This document shows, piece after piece, positions 33,059 through 41,670 of a stretch of 64,000 nucleotides of DNA; positions within the stretch are counted from its first letter, which is position 1, and every line of letters starts with the position of its first letter. The stretch is from NCBI GenBank assembly GCA_913043255.1, contig CAJWLK010000004.1, positions 1-64,000 of the forward strand, written 5' to 3'. A program made the position numbers and the translations under genes. The DNA comes from an uncultured Gemmatimonadota bacterium. Lineage in GTDB: Bacteria; Gemmatimonadota; Gemmatimonadetes; Palauibacterales; Palauibacteraceae. Under the pieces are notes generated by a model, which had not been told where the DNA came from, did no database searches, and saw only the letters and a program-made list of their open reading frames with translations.

Positions 33059-35005
33059 ATGAACCCCAGTTTTTGGCTTCTGATCGGACTGTTCTCCGTC
33101 GCAATTGCCTTTTGGGCATATGGAACTCGCGAAGAACGAGTGCCTGGCCGATTGGGACCGGCCACAATCCGTGCCCTTATCGTGTTCCTAGTGCTGGGAG
33201 GGCTCGCACTACCTGCATTTCGTGACCGCGCGCTTGGTCCACCCGAACGGAGCGTACTTCTCGATATATCACGAAGCATGAGTCTTCCTGTCCGAGCCGG
33301 TAGTCCGATTGCGCTTTCGCGGTTGGATTCGGCACGGATTGCATTGGCCGCCTTACAGCCCGACCAAGTCTATCTCTTCGGAGACAATCCGATACCAATA
33401 CGACCAGACTCTATAACTCAGGTTGTCGCAAACCATGAGTCTAGCCTGCTCGAGCCAGCACTCCGGGCGGCTAAGTTAGGTGGGGCAGATAGCGTTTGGG
33501 TGGTCACCGATGGAGATTTGAGTGATCGGTCTATTGCCATGACGACTGCTCGAAGTCTTGGTCTCGGTTTACGAGAGGTTCGGATAGCTGCCCCCACCGC
33601 ACGTGTAGGACTCGCTGGTCTATCTATGCCGGGACGAGCTAGGTCAGGCGATACGGTGAGGGTAGTTGTAGACCTGCGAGCAGGAGGAGATGTCCTAACG
33701 CTCCCGGACACGGTTACGGTTGAGTTACGCAACAACGACGAGGTGCTTGCTACACAGGTGGCGCAACGGCCAGCCCCGGGCCGGACCGGCCGCATCGAGA
33801 TGTCGTTTGTACCGTATAATCCTACGAGTGATCCAGTCTGGGAGCGATATGAAGTAGTTCTTACTAAGCCAGGTGACCCCTTTGGCGTATCAGATCGTGT
33901 CAGCTCTTGGATGGAAATCTCTGAGTCGGCAGGTGGGGCGGTATTTGTATCCACAGTCTCCGATTGGGAGGGTCGTTTCCTCGTCCCAGTGCTAAGCAGA
34001 TTGGTTTTAGGTGGCGCGCGCGGCTTCTTGCGATTGTCTGACGGCCGCTACCTTGAGTTGAGCGCAAATCCACATATTGTCGATGAAGATGATGTAAGGC
34101 GCGCGTTGTTTGGATCCAAACTTTTGGTTGTTCAGGCAAAACTTGAAGGTGTGCCCGACTGGCTCACGTCGGCTCTCCGGTCGCACCCGCGTGTACTTTT
34201 CTTCGCAGCAGGGCCAGGTGATATTCCCGGCACGGATGTCCGTATTTCCGGTCCGCTTCCGGGAGAGTGGTATGCGATGTCCCCAATCCCCGCGAGTCCG
34301 GCAGCTCCTCTTCTCACGGATATTGACCTAGGAGTTCTTCCACCCGTGCGTGAATTTTACGTACTTGATCCACTTGGTGAAGGGGTGGTTCTGAACGCGA
34401 GCCGGAATCGCCGTGGAGAAAGGCGTCCACTCATTACGGCTCGTCAACGCGAAGACCGGCGGTGGGTGATATCCGCGACATCAGAATGGTGGCGGTGGAC
34501 ACTCCGTGGTGGTGCATCCGAAAGAGTATACGACGGAGTCTTTAGTGGAATGGTAGGGTGGTTGCTTGAAGATGCCACGCCGCAACTTGCAGTGCTCGTG
34601 GAACCTCCTACTGGAAACCGACCTGCAGTTTGGCGGGTTCGGCCGAGCGTTACTGATCTGAGCATCGAAGTTATAGATGAGAGTGGTTCCACGGTGTGGA
34701 GCCAGGTGTCGGTGGATCCTCCTGCACAGATTTCATCCCCGGTTCTCGACCTCGGCCGGTATGAAGTTCATCTTTCTGCGACTGCACCGGAGGGAAGCTT
34801 TAGGGAAGAGAGACCTGTCGAGGTTCTTCCTGATGCAATTGAACTTCTTCCTGGATCGATAGTCGACGTGGCAAACCTCACCGTCGATGCTCAGAGTCAA
34901 GGGTTTCTTAGTACAAAAGGACCGCGACCGGCGTGGCCCTTTGTTATTGCGATGTTGCTTCTTTGTAGCGAATGGGTTTGGCGCCACCGCATAGGGCTCA
35001 GGTAA
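33059..35005 (+). CDS. Membrane-anchored protein with VWA-like domain
   Basis: A 648-residue protein with two N-terminal membrane helices (about residues 5-20 and 36-54), a von Willebrand A-like domain starting SVLLDISRSMSL (MIDAS DISRS, residues 69-73), several beta-rich domains and a final helix (about 628-642, PFVIAMLLLCSEWVWRH) near the C-terminus. This layout resembles the uncharacterised double-transmembrane BatA/VWA-type proteins of the MoxR neighbourhoods, but no ATPase is next to it. It lies between an M23 peptidase and ftsY, so a cell-envelope role is likely by context only. Confidence 0.68.
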   Translation: MNPSFWLLIGLFSVAIAFWAYGTREERVPGRLGPATIRALIVFLVLGGLALPAFRDRALGPPERSVLLDISRSMSLPVRAGSPIALSRLDSARIALAALQPDQVYLFGDNPIPIRPDSITQVVANHESSLLEPALRAAKLGGADSVWVVTDGDLSDRSIAMTTARSLGLGLREVRIAAPTARVGLAGLSMPGRARSGDTVRVVVDLRAGGDVLTLPDTVTVELRNNDEVLATQVAQRPAPGRTGRIEMSFVPYNPTSDPVWERYEVVLTKPGDPFGVSDRVSSWMEISESAGGAVFVSTVSDWEGRFLVPVLSRLVLGGARGFLRLSDGRYLELSANPHIVDEDDVRRALFGSKLLVVQAKLEGVPDWLTSALRSHPRVLFFAAGPGDIPGTDVRISGPLPGEWYAMSPIPASPAAPLLTDIDLGVLPPVREFYVLDPLGEGVVLNASRNRRGERRPLITARQREDRRWVISATSEWWRWTLRGGASERVYDGVFSGMVGWLLEDATPQLAVLVEPPTGNRPAVWRVRPSVTDLSIEVIDESGSTVWSQVSVDPPAQISSPVLDLGRYEVHLSATAPEGSFREERPVEVLPDAIELLPGSIVDVANLTVDAQSQGFLSTKGPRPAWPFVIAMLLLCSEWVWRHRIGLR

Positions 35006-35016
35006 CTAGCCTTATC

Positions 35017-35955
35017 ATGTCGAGTTCGAAACAGGAATGGTCTAAACAGTCGTTATGGCATCGCATTGCCAATTTTTCCCTGAAGGATCTGAAGATTGGT
35101 GTCCAAAGCGGCTTGGGTGGCGGGTCGATCGAGCAGTTTGAGCAGCTATTGCTGGAGGCGGACTTCGGCGTCGACGTGACTACGGAACTTGTAGTTGGAC
35201 TCGAGCAAGCCGTAAAACGCGGAAAAATCAGATCTGATGAAGATTTTCGAAGGTTCTTGCAAGAACAAATTCGTTCATACATTGAAACGAATACAGTAGG
35301 TTTATCAAGGACTCTGGGTCTCCACCGTGATGGTGACTTGGGGATCGTTCTGGTTCTCGGGGTAAACGGTGTTGGGAAGACTACTACGGTTGCGAAGCTC
35401 GCCCATCAGTTGCAGGAGGAGGGGGACCAAGTGCTTCTTGCTGCAGCTGATACCTGGCGAGCAGGTGCCCAAAAGCAACTCCGGACATGGGCTGACAGGA
35501 TTGGAGCACAGTTCGTTGGAGGTAAGGAGGGTTCAGATCCAGCTTCAGTTGCTTTCGATGCGATTGAAGCAGCGACTAGCCGTGGTGTGGATTGGGTTCT
35601 GATAGACACGGCTGGACGACTCCACACACAGTCGAGTCTGATGGAGGAGCTAGTAAAGATCGATCGCGTCATAAACAGACGGGTCCAGGGTAGCCCATAC
35701 GAGCGGTTTCTCGTTGTTGATGCGACGTCTGGGCAAAACGTCTTGAACCAGGCTCGTCAGTTTAATGCTGCTATGCCACTGACCGGTTTAATACTCGCTA
35801 AATTTGACAGCAGTGCGAGAGCAGGCACGGTGGTTTCTGTAGTCCACGAATTATCTGTCCCCATTCGATACCTTGGGATTGGGGAGACACTTCTAGACCT
35901 CGAAGTTTTCTCGTCGACAAAATATTTGGGAAAGATTTTCTCAGAGGATCGATGA
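35017..35955 (+). CDS. ftsY: Signal recognition particle receptor FtsY
   Basis: About 312 residues: the SRP-receptor NG domain with little acidic A domain. The N domain (VQSGLGGGSIEQFEQLLLEADFGVDVT) is followed by G1 LGVNGVGKTTTVAKLA, AAADTWRAGAQKQL, G3 DTAGRLHTQSSLMEEL and G4-like LAKFDSSARAG where TKxDGTAKGG is usual. FtsY docks SRP-ribosome complexes at the membrane for co-translational insertion. The first candidate start (34972) overlaps the preceding gene; the ATG at 35017 begins the SSSKQEW sequence and is preferred. It is coupled to recG by ATGA. Confidence 0.94.
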   Translation: MSSSKQEWSKQSLWHRIANFSLKDLKIGVQSGLGGGSIEQFEQLLLEADFGVDVTTELVVGLEQAVKRGKIRSDEDFRRFLQEQIRSYIETNTVGLSRTLGLHRDGDLGIVLVLGVNGVGKTTTVAKLAHQLQEEGDQVLLAAADTWRAGAQKQLRTWADRIGAQFVGGKEGSDPASVAFDAIEAATSRGVDWVLIDTAGRLHTQSSLMEELVKIDRVINRRVQGSPYERFLVVDATSGQNVLNQARQFNAAMPLTGLILAKFDSSARAGTVVSVVHELSVPIRYLGIGETLLDLEVFSSTKYLGKIFSEDR

Positions 35956-38054
35956 CGCATACTCGCTCTCTTCTCACCGGTTCTGTCCAGTACCTCAAGG
36001 GTGTGGGGCCAAGGCGGGCGGAACGCTTTGCAAAGATGGGCGTGTATTCTGGCCGTGACCTCCTATATCACCTCCCACATCGTTATGAAGACGCGACAAC
36101 AGTTGATTCGATCAAGGATTTAGCCACAGGGGATCAAGCTACTGTGATCGGTACAGTAGTTTCCAAAGGGGTCATCCCGACCCGTCGTCGTCTACGCGTT
36201 TTCCGCGCAGTTATCAGAGATGAAACTGGCCATATTGAGTGTGCGTGGCCTGGGCGGCCATGGCTCGAGCGCTCAATTGACAAAGGCGATCTGTTGCTGG
36301 TCTCTGGTCCTGTTCGTTTCTACCACGGGCGTCAGATACAACCACGAGAGCATACAATTTTGGCTCGTGCGGATGACAACGTTGAGTCAGGCTCGGGTAA
36401 GGAGCGTCCGAGTAAAGGAAAGATCTTCCCCGTCTATCCGGCCAGCGAGGGTCTGACGCACCGCCAAGTACGGGCTATTGTTGATACCAACTTTGATCAG
36501 ATGCTTGCCGAGATTGAGGACAAAGATTCACTCCCGGAGGCTTGGCGACGTGACCTCAGGCTACCGCCACTCCGGAGGGCGCTGGAAACCTTGCATCGAC
36601 CTCCAACCCTAGACCTAGTCGAGCCTTCACGTCGTCGGTTGGCCTTTGAGGAGCTCTTTTTTCTTCAACTGCTCCACGCAAGAGCCCGGGCCCATCTTCG
36701 ATCGGAGATCAACGGCTTCGCTTTCAATGCCGAGCCAAAGCTCACGAGCGTATTTGAGGAAAATCTCCCCTTCAAACTCACTGGGGCACAGAAGCGTGTA
36801 TGGTCTGACATCCAAGAAGACATGGCAAAAGATGCACCAATGAATCGCTTGCTTCAGGGGGACGTCGGCAGTGGAAAAACGGTTGTTGCCGCACTCGCCA
36901 TGCTCAAGGCTGTTGAGGCAGGGCATCAGGCTGCAATCATGGCTCCAACGGAGCTATTAGCCGAACAACATGCCCGAACTCTCGGAAAACTTTTTCAGGT
37001 TCTCGACCTGCGACCGGTTCTCCTCACAGGATCGGTGACTGGCAAAGCCCGTCAAGATGCACTTCACCGTATTTCGAGTGGTGCCGCTTTGATCATCGTT
37101 GGTACTCACACCCTCATCCAGGGGGCTGTTGAATTCAACTCGCTCGGTCTGGTGGTAATCGACGAACAGCATCGATTTGGCGTCGAACAGCGTCAACAAC
37201 TTCGCGAGAGCGGTCAGACGCCAGATGCTCTCGTGATGTCAGCCACACCTATACCACGAAGTTTGGCACTAGTCCTATATGGTGATCTTGATCTATCGGT
37301 GATCGATGAATTGCCGCCGGGGCGCCAGCCAATTATTACCGCGGTCCGAGGTCCGGAGAGTAGGGAAGGGGCTTTTGATTTCTTAGGTGAACAGCTTTCC
37401 TACGGAAGGCAAGCTTATGTGGTTTATCCGTTAGTAGAGGAATCAGACACTCTTGAGGTGCGAGCTGCTACCGCAATGCATGAAAGTCTTACGGAAAGGT
37501 TCTGTGATTTTACTGTGGGTCTTTTGCATGGTCGCCTTTCGCGCTCCGAGAAAGATGAAATCATGCGGAAGTTTCTTGCGGCCGAAATAGACTTGCTCGT
37601 TACGACAACCGTTGTTGAGGTGGGTATTGATGTATCGAATGCGACGATAATGCTGATTGAAGATGCAGAGCGGTTTGGCCTCGCTCAACTGCACCAGCTT
37701 CGTGGCCGCGTGGGCCGGGGTTCCGAGCAGTCATATTGTGTGGCGTTCCACTCAAGTGAGACCCCTTCAGAGCGTTTAGAGGCATTTGCTAGCACGTCCG
37801 ATGGCTTTCGGCTTGCGGAGGAAGATCTTCGCATCCGAGGGCAAGGCGATATTTTTGGCAAAGAGCAACATGGTGTCACCCTCCTCCGATTCGCCGACCT
37901 CACACAAGACCGAGATCTATTAGAGGATGCTAGTCACCGGGCGACGTTAATCGTGGGAGATGATCCAACGTTGTCTAAGAAAATCCACTCGCGTCTTCGG
38001 AAAGAACTTGACTCTCGCTACGCGACACGCGAAGCGTTGTATCACGTTGGGTAA
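35952..38054 (+). CDS. recG: ATP-dependent DNA helicase RecG
   Basis: A 700-residue branch-migration helicase that remodels stalled forks and Holliday junctions. The N-terminal wedge domain has an OB fold (VRFYHGRQIQPREHTIL); helicase motifs are Walker A GDVGSGKT, APTELLAEQH, the RecG-type DEQHRFGVEQR, SATPIPRSLAL, TTTVVEVGIDVSNATIM and the C-terminal QLHQLRGRVGRG. The terminal TRG block RLAEEDLRIRGQGDIFG is complete. It is slightly longer than E. coli RecG (693). It overlaps ftsY by four bases. Confidence 0.97.
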   Translation: MTHTRSLLTGSVQYLKGVGPRRAERFAKMGVYSGRDLLYHLPHRYEDATTVDSIKDLATGDQATVIGTVVSKGVIPTRRRLRVFRAVIRDETGHIECAWPGRPWLERSIDKGDLLLVSGPVRFYHGRQIQPREHTILARADDNVESGSGKERPSKGKIFPVYPASEGLTHRQVRAIVDTNFDQMLAEIEDKDSLPEAWRRDLRLPPLRRALETLHRPPTLDLVEPSRRRLAFEELFFLQLLHARARAHLRSEINGFAFNAEPKLTSVFEENLPFKLTGAQKRVWSDIQEDMAKDAPMNRLLQGDVGSGKTVVAALAMLKAVEAGHQAAIMAPTELLAEQHARTLGKLFQVLDLRPVLLTGSVTGKARQDALHRISSGAALIIVGTHTLIQGAVEFNSLGLVVIDEQHRFGVEQRQQLRESGQTPDALVMSATPIPRSLALVLYGDLDLSVIDELPPGRQPIITAVRGPESREGAFDFLGEQLSYGRQAYVVYPLVEESDTLEVRAATAMHESLTERFCDFTVGLLHGRLSRSEKDEIMRKFLAAEIDLLVTTTVVEVGIDVSNATIMLIEDAERFGLAQLHQLRGRVGRGSEQSYCVAFHSSETPSERLEAFASTSDGFRLAEEDLRIRGQGDIFGKEQHGVTLLRFADLTQDRDLLEDASHRATLIVGDDPTLSKKIHSRLRKELDSRYATREALYHVG

Positions 38055-38331
38055 CACGGCAAATATGTCTTAGAGATTGTTAATCAAGTGCAGTTCAATC
38101 TAGTGTTAATCAACGCACAGGTCTCCAGAGAATACCACGTAGGTGTTGTGCGGAGGGGAAGACCCGATATTACTTCTCTATCTTCTAGATTGCCCTAGAC
38201 CTCAAGGAGCCCGCAATTTGTTGCTGGTCATTTTCACGTTGCCGTTTAATGGTGGACTTGATGTCGGGAAAATCCAAGAGAGCCTTTAATCGAAGGGCGC
38301 GCCCACAACGCCGGACTCGAAACGACATCCC
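38055..38331. other. Intergenic region before asnS
   Basis: No gene, T-box or attenuator that I can recognise. It has a few short inverted repeats and AT-rich runs and presumably contains the asnS promoter, but no convincing -35/-10 pair was found by eye. Confidence 0.5.
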
Positions 38332-39630
38332 ATGAGTCAATACACAACAATAAAACGTCTCCCATTAGTGACTGGTGAAGAAGTAAGGTTGCGTGGTTGG
38401 ATCCGCCGTGTGCGGTCTAGCGGCAAGATATCTTTCCTCGTACTGAGAGATGGAACCGGCGAAGTGCAGTGTGTCTTTGTGAAAAAAGATGTGTCACCGA
38501 AAGTGTGGACCACTGTTGACTCTGCATCCCACGAGATGTGTGTAGGAGTCACAGGTATTGTGCGATCGGATGATCGGGCCCCCTCGGGAGTTGAAGTTAC
38601 GGCAAGAGAGTTTGAAGTCCTTGGAGATGCAGATCAGTTTCCGATTCAGCCCAAAGAGCATGGGGTCGATTTCTTGCTCGAGAAGCGTCACCTATGGCTT
38701 CGTAGTCAGCGCCAGATCGCGATCATGAGAATTCGTGACGAGGTAGTTAGGGCGATCCGAGACTTTTTGCACGATGATGGGTTCACGCTAGTGGATACAC
38801 CGATCCTCACAGGTGCGATTGGAGAGTCCGCCGGCACTCTTTTCGAAACCGAGTATTTTGACCTAGGAACTGCTTATTTGGCTCAAACAGGGCAACTCTA
38901 CGTAGAGGCTGCGGCTGCAGCCTTGGGTAAGGTGTATTGTTTCGGTCCGACGTTCCGCGCCGAGAAGTCGAAAACGCGACGGCACCTCACGGAGTTTTGG
39001 ATGGTTGAGCCGGAGGCAGCCTGGATTGATTCCGACCAAAATATGGATCTCCAGGAGCGTTTTGTCGCGTACATCCTAGAGCGTGTGCTCGAGAGACAAC
39101 GTCCGGAGCTTGAAATTCTGGAGCGCGATCTTTCCAAACTTGAGGCTATTGTGCCTCCATTTGATCGCATCAGCTACACGGATGCGATCAAATGTCTAAG
39201 ATCGGGTGGTAGTGAAACGGAATGGGGTGAAGATCTTGGGGCTCCCGACGAAACGAAACTCGTCGAAGGTCGAGATAAACCACTATTCGTGTATGATTAC
39301 CCCAAAGGGGTAAAGGCTTTTTATATGAAGGAAAATCCAAAGGATCCACGGACTGTGAAGTGTAACGATCTTTTGGCACCGGAGGGGTATGGGGAGATCA
39401 TTGGTGGAAGTCAGCGCGAGGACGACCATGACAAACTTTTGGCGCGGATTCGAGAAGAGGGCTTGCCCGAAGCCTCTTATGATTGGTATTTGGACCTGAG
39501 GAAATACGGGACCTTCCCCCATAGTGGTTTCGGATTAGGTGTGGAACGAACCGTAACGTGGATCTGTGGGCTTGACCACTTGAGAGAGACGATTGCATTT
39601 CCTCGAATGATGACCCGCCTTACTCCATAG
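38332..39630 (+). CDS. asnS: Asparaginyl-tRNA synthetase
   Basis: A 432-residue class IIb synthetase. The N-terminal OB-fold anticodon domain (EVRLRGWIRRVRSSGKISFLVLRDGTGEVQCVF) precedes the catalytic core, with motif 2 FGPTFRAEKSKTRRHLTEFWMVEPE and motif 3 GFGLGVERTVTWICGL. The TFRAEKSKTRRHL form and YLAQTGQLYVEA agree with AsnRS; the bacterial-type AspRS insertion domain is absent, but an archaeal-type AspRS cannot be wholly excluded. It charges tRNA-Asn directly. A monocistronic gene is likely. Confidence 0.92.
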   Translation: MSQYTTIKRLPLVTGEEVRLRGWIRRVRSSGKISFLVLRDGTGEVQCVFVKKDVSPKVWTTVDSASHEMCVGVTGIVRSDDRAPSGVEVTAREFEVLGDADQFPIQPKEHGVDFLLEKRHLWLRSQRQIAIMRIRDEVVRAIRDFLHDDGFTLVDTPILTGAIGESAGTLFETEYFDLGTAYLAQTGQLYVEAAAAALGKVYCFGPTFRAEKSKTRRHLTEFWMVEPEAAWIDSDQNMDLQERFVAYILERVLERQRPELEILERDLSKLEAIVPPFDRISYTDAIKCLRSGGSETEWGEDLGAPDETKLVEGRDKPLFVYDYPKGVKAFYMKENPKDPRTVKCNDLLAPEGYGEIIGGSQREDDHDKLLARIREEGLPEASYDWYLDLRKYGTFPHSGFGLGVERTVTWICGLDHLRETIAFPRMMTRLTP

Positions 39631-39660
39631 TAGTTAGATACACTCAGGTAAGAGGCTACG

Positions 39661-40140
39661 ATGCTCTATAAATGCGTTTTCACATCTGTACTGTTTGCTG
39701 CGACTACGGTCACTTCGCTCCAAGGACAAGAGAGCATGGAGACCCATAAGCAGATGCATATGGTCGAATACTTAGGCGTGCGGCCAAGCAGTCCGTTTTC
39801 GGAGGCAGTTCGGGTTGGCAATACACTTTATTTGTCAGGAAAGCTTGGTACGGTCCCCGGCCAAGGGTTGGTCGAGGGTGGAATTGTGCCGGAGACTGAG
39901 CAGACGATGCGGAACATTGCAGCTGCACTAGAGCGACATGGATCATCAATGGATGAAGTGGTAAAGTGTACTGTGTTTCTTGCCGATATTGCTGATTTTC
40001 GGGAAATGAGCAGTACCTATGTCAATTTTTTCCCGAACAATAAACCGGCGCGTAGTGCAGTTGCCGTGGGCAGTCTGGTTCTTAATGCGCGGGTGGAGAT
40101 TGAGTGCATAGCGACGGTAGATCTATCCGGAAGAATGTAG
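39661..40140 (+). CDS. Exported RidA-family protein
   Basis: A 159-residue protein: a signal peptide of about 22 residues (MLYKCVFTSVLFAATTVTSLQG) followed by a full RidA/YjgF domain with YLSGKLGTVPG, the reactive-imine-site arginine in PARSAV and glutamate in NARVEIECIA. Cytosolic RidA hydrolyses 2-aminoacrylate and related imines; a secretion signal means this version would act in the periplasm, where its substrate is unclear. A ribosome-binding site AAGAGG lies just before the ATG. A cytosolic protein with a false signal is unlikely because the extension is outside the conserved fold. Confidence 0.85.
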   Translation: MLYKCVFTSVLFAATTVTSLQGQESMETHKQMHMVEYLGVRPSSPFSEAVRVGNTLYLSGKLGTVPGQGLVEGGIVPETEQTMRNIAAALERHGSSMDEVVKCTVFLADIADFREMSSTYVNFFPNNKPARSAVAVGSLVLNARVEIECIATVDLSGRM

Positions 40141-40201
40141 CGATCGACTTTGATCTAGGCCTGCAGGTCCGTCATTCCTCTAAGGCCCAACGGCTGTCGT
40201 T

Positions 40202-40417
40202 GTGATCCGGGCCACCGCCGTCGGGTTTATTGTAGGGGCTTTGATCTTCGCGGTCCTTGGGATGTGGATGAACACACAGATGGGTGCCCCATGGTTTTCG
40301 AACCCGGGTCCCGTCAGCATTTTAGCAGTTATTGGAGGTACTACGGCTGGCTTGGTATCGCCCATGTTTATATTTAAGCGGCAAACGCGACATAGTTCGC
40401 ACGACGCTGAGTCATAG
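40202..40417 (+). CDS. Small membrane protein with two predicted helices
   Basis: 71 residues from a GTG start. Hydrophobic segments are IRATAVGFIVGALIFAVLGMW (about 2-22) and VSILAVIGGTTAGLVSPMFIF (about 38-58), with a basic, polar tail RQTRHSSHDAES. No family is recognised. It lies between exported RidA and a convergent hydrolase gene. The lack of a good ribosome-binding site keeps confidence modest. Confidence 0.5.
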   Translation: MIRATAVGFIVGALIFAVLGMWMNTQMGAPWFSNPGPVSILAVIGGTTAGLVSPMFIFKRQTRHSSHDAES

Positions 40418-40418
40418 A

Positions 40419-41075
40419 TCAGTCTGATGCCAAGTGTCTCAACATCTCGCCATCAATGCGATGTCCTCCCCTGTACGAGTGTGATTTAAAAGGTATATCA
40501 GCCTCCATTAGCCGGTTTTTTTGCTTTTGAATCGCGTCTTCGCTGACGAATTGGTCTTCCTCCCCGTTGACAAGTTGCAAGTTGGCGATCGAGAGCCGGA
40601 GGTGGTGAGCAGCGAGATCAAGATCAGGGGGCGGCGTGCCACCCCAGAGGATGGTGCGATCGATTCGCGAAATCCCAAATGCAACCCAACGACAAAGTGT
40701 GTGCACGCCTTGTGAGAATCCTAATGCATGGACTGGGACATCAAATGGGAGATTTTGAGACTCGAAAACATGTGCGTACAAGCGGTCAAGGTAAGCAACA
40801 TAATCTTCTATGTCCGTGAGCCGGTCCTCACTTGTCATCCATGAAGCCCCAACCTTTCGAGTTCCATGATCCACATACTGACGGTGAAGGCCTTCCGCAG
40901 CGATGATCAATCGGCCCGTTTGATGAATCGGCTGGAAGTACCGTAAAAATCGGTGAGCTAACTGGTTGTATCCGTGAAGAGCGAACCATACCTCGGATAC
41001 GGGTCCTGAAGACGGTCCCAGAACAGCGTATCGTACGCGCCGCTCTATAGTTATGTGCTGTGGTTCAATATCCAT
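40419..41075 (-). CDS. Alpha/beta hydrolase (phospholipase/carboxylesterase type)
   Basis: 218 residues, with the oxyanion region WFALHGYNQLAHRFLRYF, nucleophile elbow GFSQG, acid in NGEEDQFVS and histidine in YRGGHRIDGEML, so a complete Ser-Asp-His triad. It is in the size range of carboxylesterases and acyl-protein-thioesterase-like enzymes. The ATG at 41075 has GGAG just upstream; the frame extends to 41132 but that part is not conserved. Physiological substrate unknown. It diverges from the thioesterase gene. Confidence 0.8.
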   Translation of the reverse strand: MDIEPQHITIERRVRYAVLGPSSGPVSEVWFALHGYNQLAHRFLRYFQPIHQTGRLIIAAEGLHRQYVDHGTRKVGASWMTSEDRLTDIEDYVAYLDRLYAHVFESQNLPFDVPVHALGFSQGVHTLCRWVAFGISRIDRTILWGGTPPPDLDLAAHHLRLSIANLQLVNGEEDQFVSEDAIQKQKNRLMEADIPFKSHSYRGGHRIDGEMLRHLASD

Positions 41076-41191
41076 GTTGGCTCCGGGTACAAAACATGTT
41101 TCAGCTTGACGTCTCCCAGTCGCATCCCGCAAGGTAATAAGAGTGAAGCATCCATGTTTTTAGCCAGGGGGAGGTTTGGTGTCGACTCAAA

Positions 41192-41638
41192 GTGAGTTCT
41201 GAGGCAATGGCATCAGATTTTACGTATTTTCGTCGGGTCGAGTTTTCGGACACAGACACTGCAGGTCTGATCCATTTTTCATCCATGCTACGGTATATGG
41301 AAGAGGCTGAGCACGCCTTCTATCGTTCGCTGGGCTTACCGGGATACGAGTGGACAGAAGACCAGGTTTTTGGGATACCACGCGTCTTGGTGACCTGTGA
41401 GTTTCTCGCCCCATTAAGGTACGGGGAAGAGGTTGAGGTATATCTTGTAGTGCGAGAGGTGCGCACAAAGGCGATCAGGTATGAAGCTCGCTTCACACGC
41501 GAGGATGAGTCGGGGCGGACACTCGTCGCACAGGGTTCAATGACGGTCGTATGTGCGACACGTAGGCATGGAGAGAGAGATTGGGTTGGAACCGAGATCC
41601 CCAAAGATCTCCGAAACCAGATTGACCCCGTCAGTTAA
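41192..41638 (+). CDS. Acyl-CoA thioesterase, hotdog fold (YbgC/4HBT-like)
   Basis: 148 residues. The hotdog-fold motif VEFSDTDTAGLIHFSSMLRYMEEAEHAFYR includes the catalytic aspartate in DTDTAG, and LVTCEFLAPLRYGEEVEVYL marks the second strand pair. This group hydrolyses acyl- or 4-hydroxybenzoyl-CoA type thioesters as a tetramer. The start could be the GTG at 41192 or the ATG at 41207; neither has an ideal ribosome-binding site. It ends 20 bases from the convergent oxidoreductase stop. Confidence 0.82.
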   Translation: MSSEAMASDFTYFRRVEFSDTDTAGLIHFSSMLRYMEEAEHAFYRSLGLPGYEWTEDQVFGIPRVLVTCEFLAPLRYGEEVEVYLVVREVRTKAIRYEARFTREDESGRTLVAQGSMTVVCATRRHGERDWVGTEIPKDLRNQIDPVS

Positions 41639-41645
41639 CTCTTTA

Positions 41646-41670
41646 TTCTGGCGTGTTTTATTCGCCAGAA
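41646..41670. terminator. Hairpin between convergent thioesterase and oxidoreductase genes
   Basis: TTCTGGCG (41646-41653) pairs with CGCCAGAA (41663-41670). The stem lies at the ends of both convergent genes and could end transcription from either side, but no long T-run follows. Confidence 0.4.

Noticed and set aside
38055-38331. Possible T-box or riboswitch before asnS.
   Set aside because: No T-box sequence, specifier loop or terminator/antiterminator pair is visible; T-boxes are also rare outside Firmicutes and their relatives.
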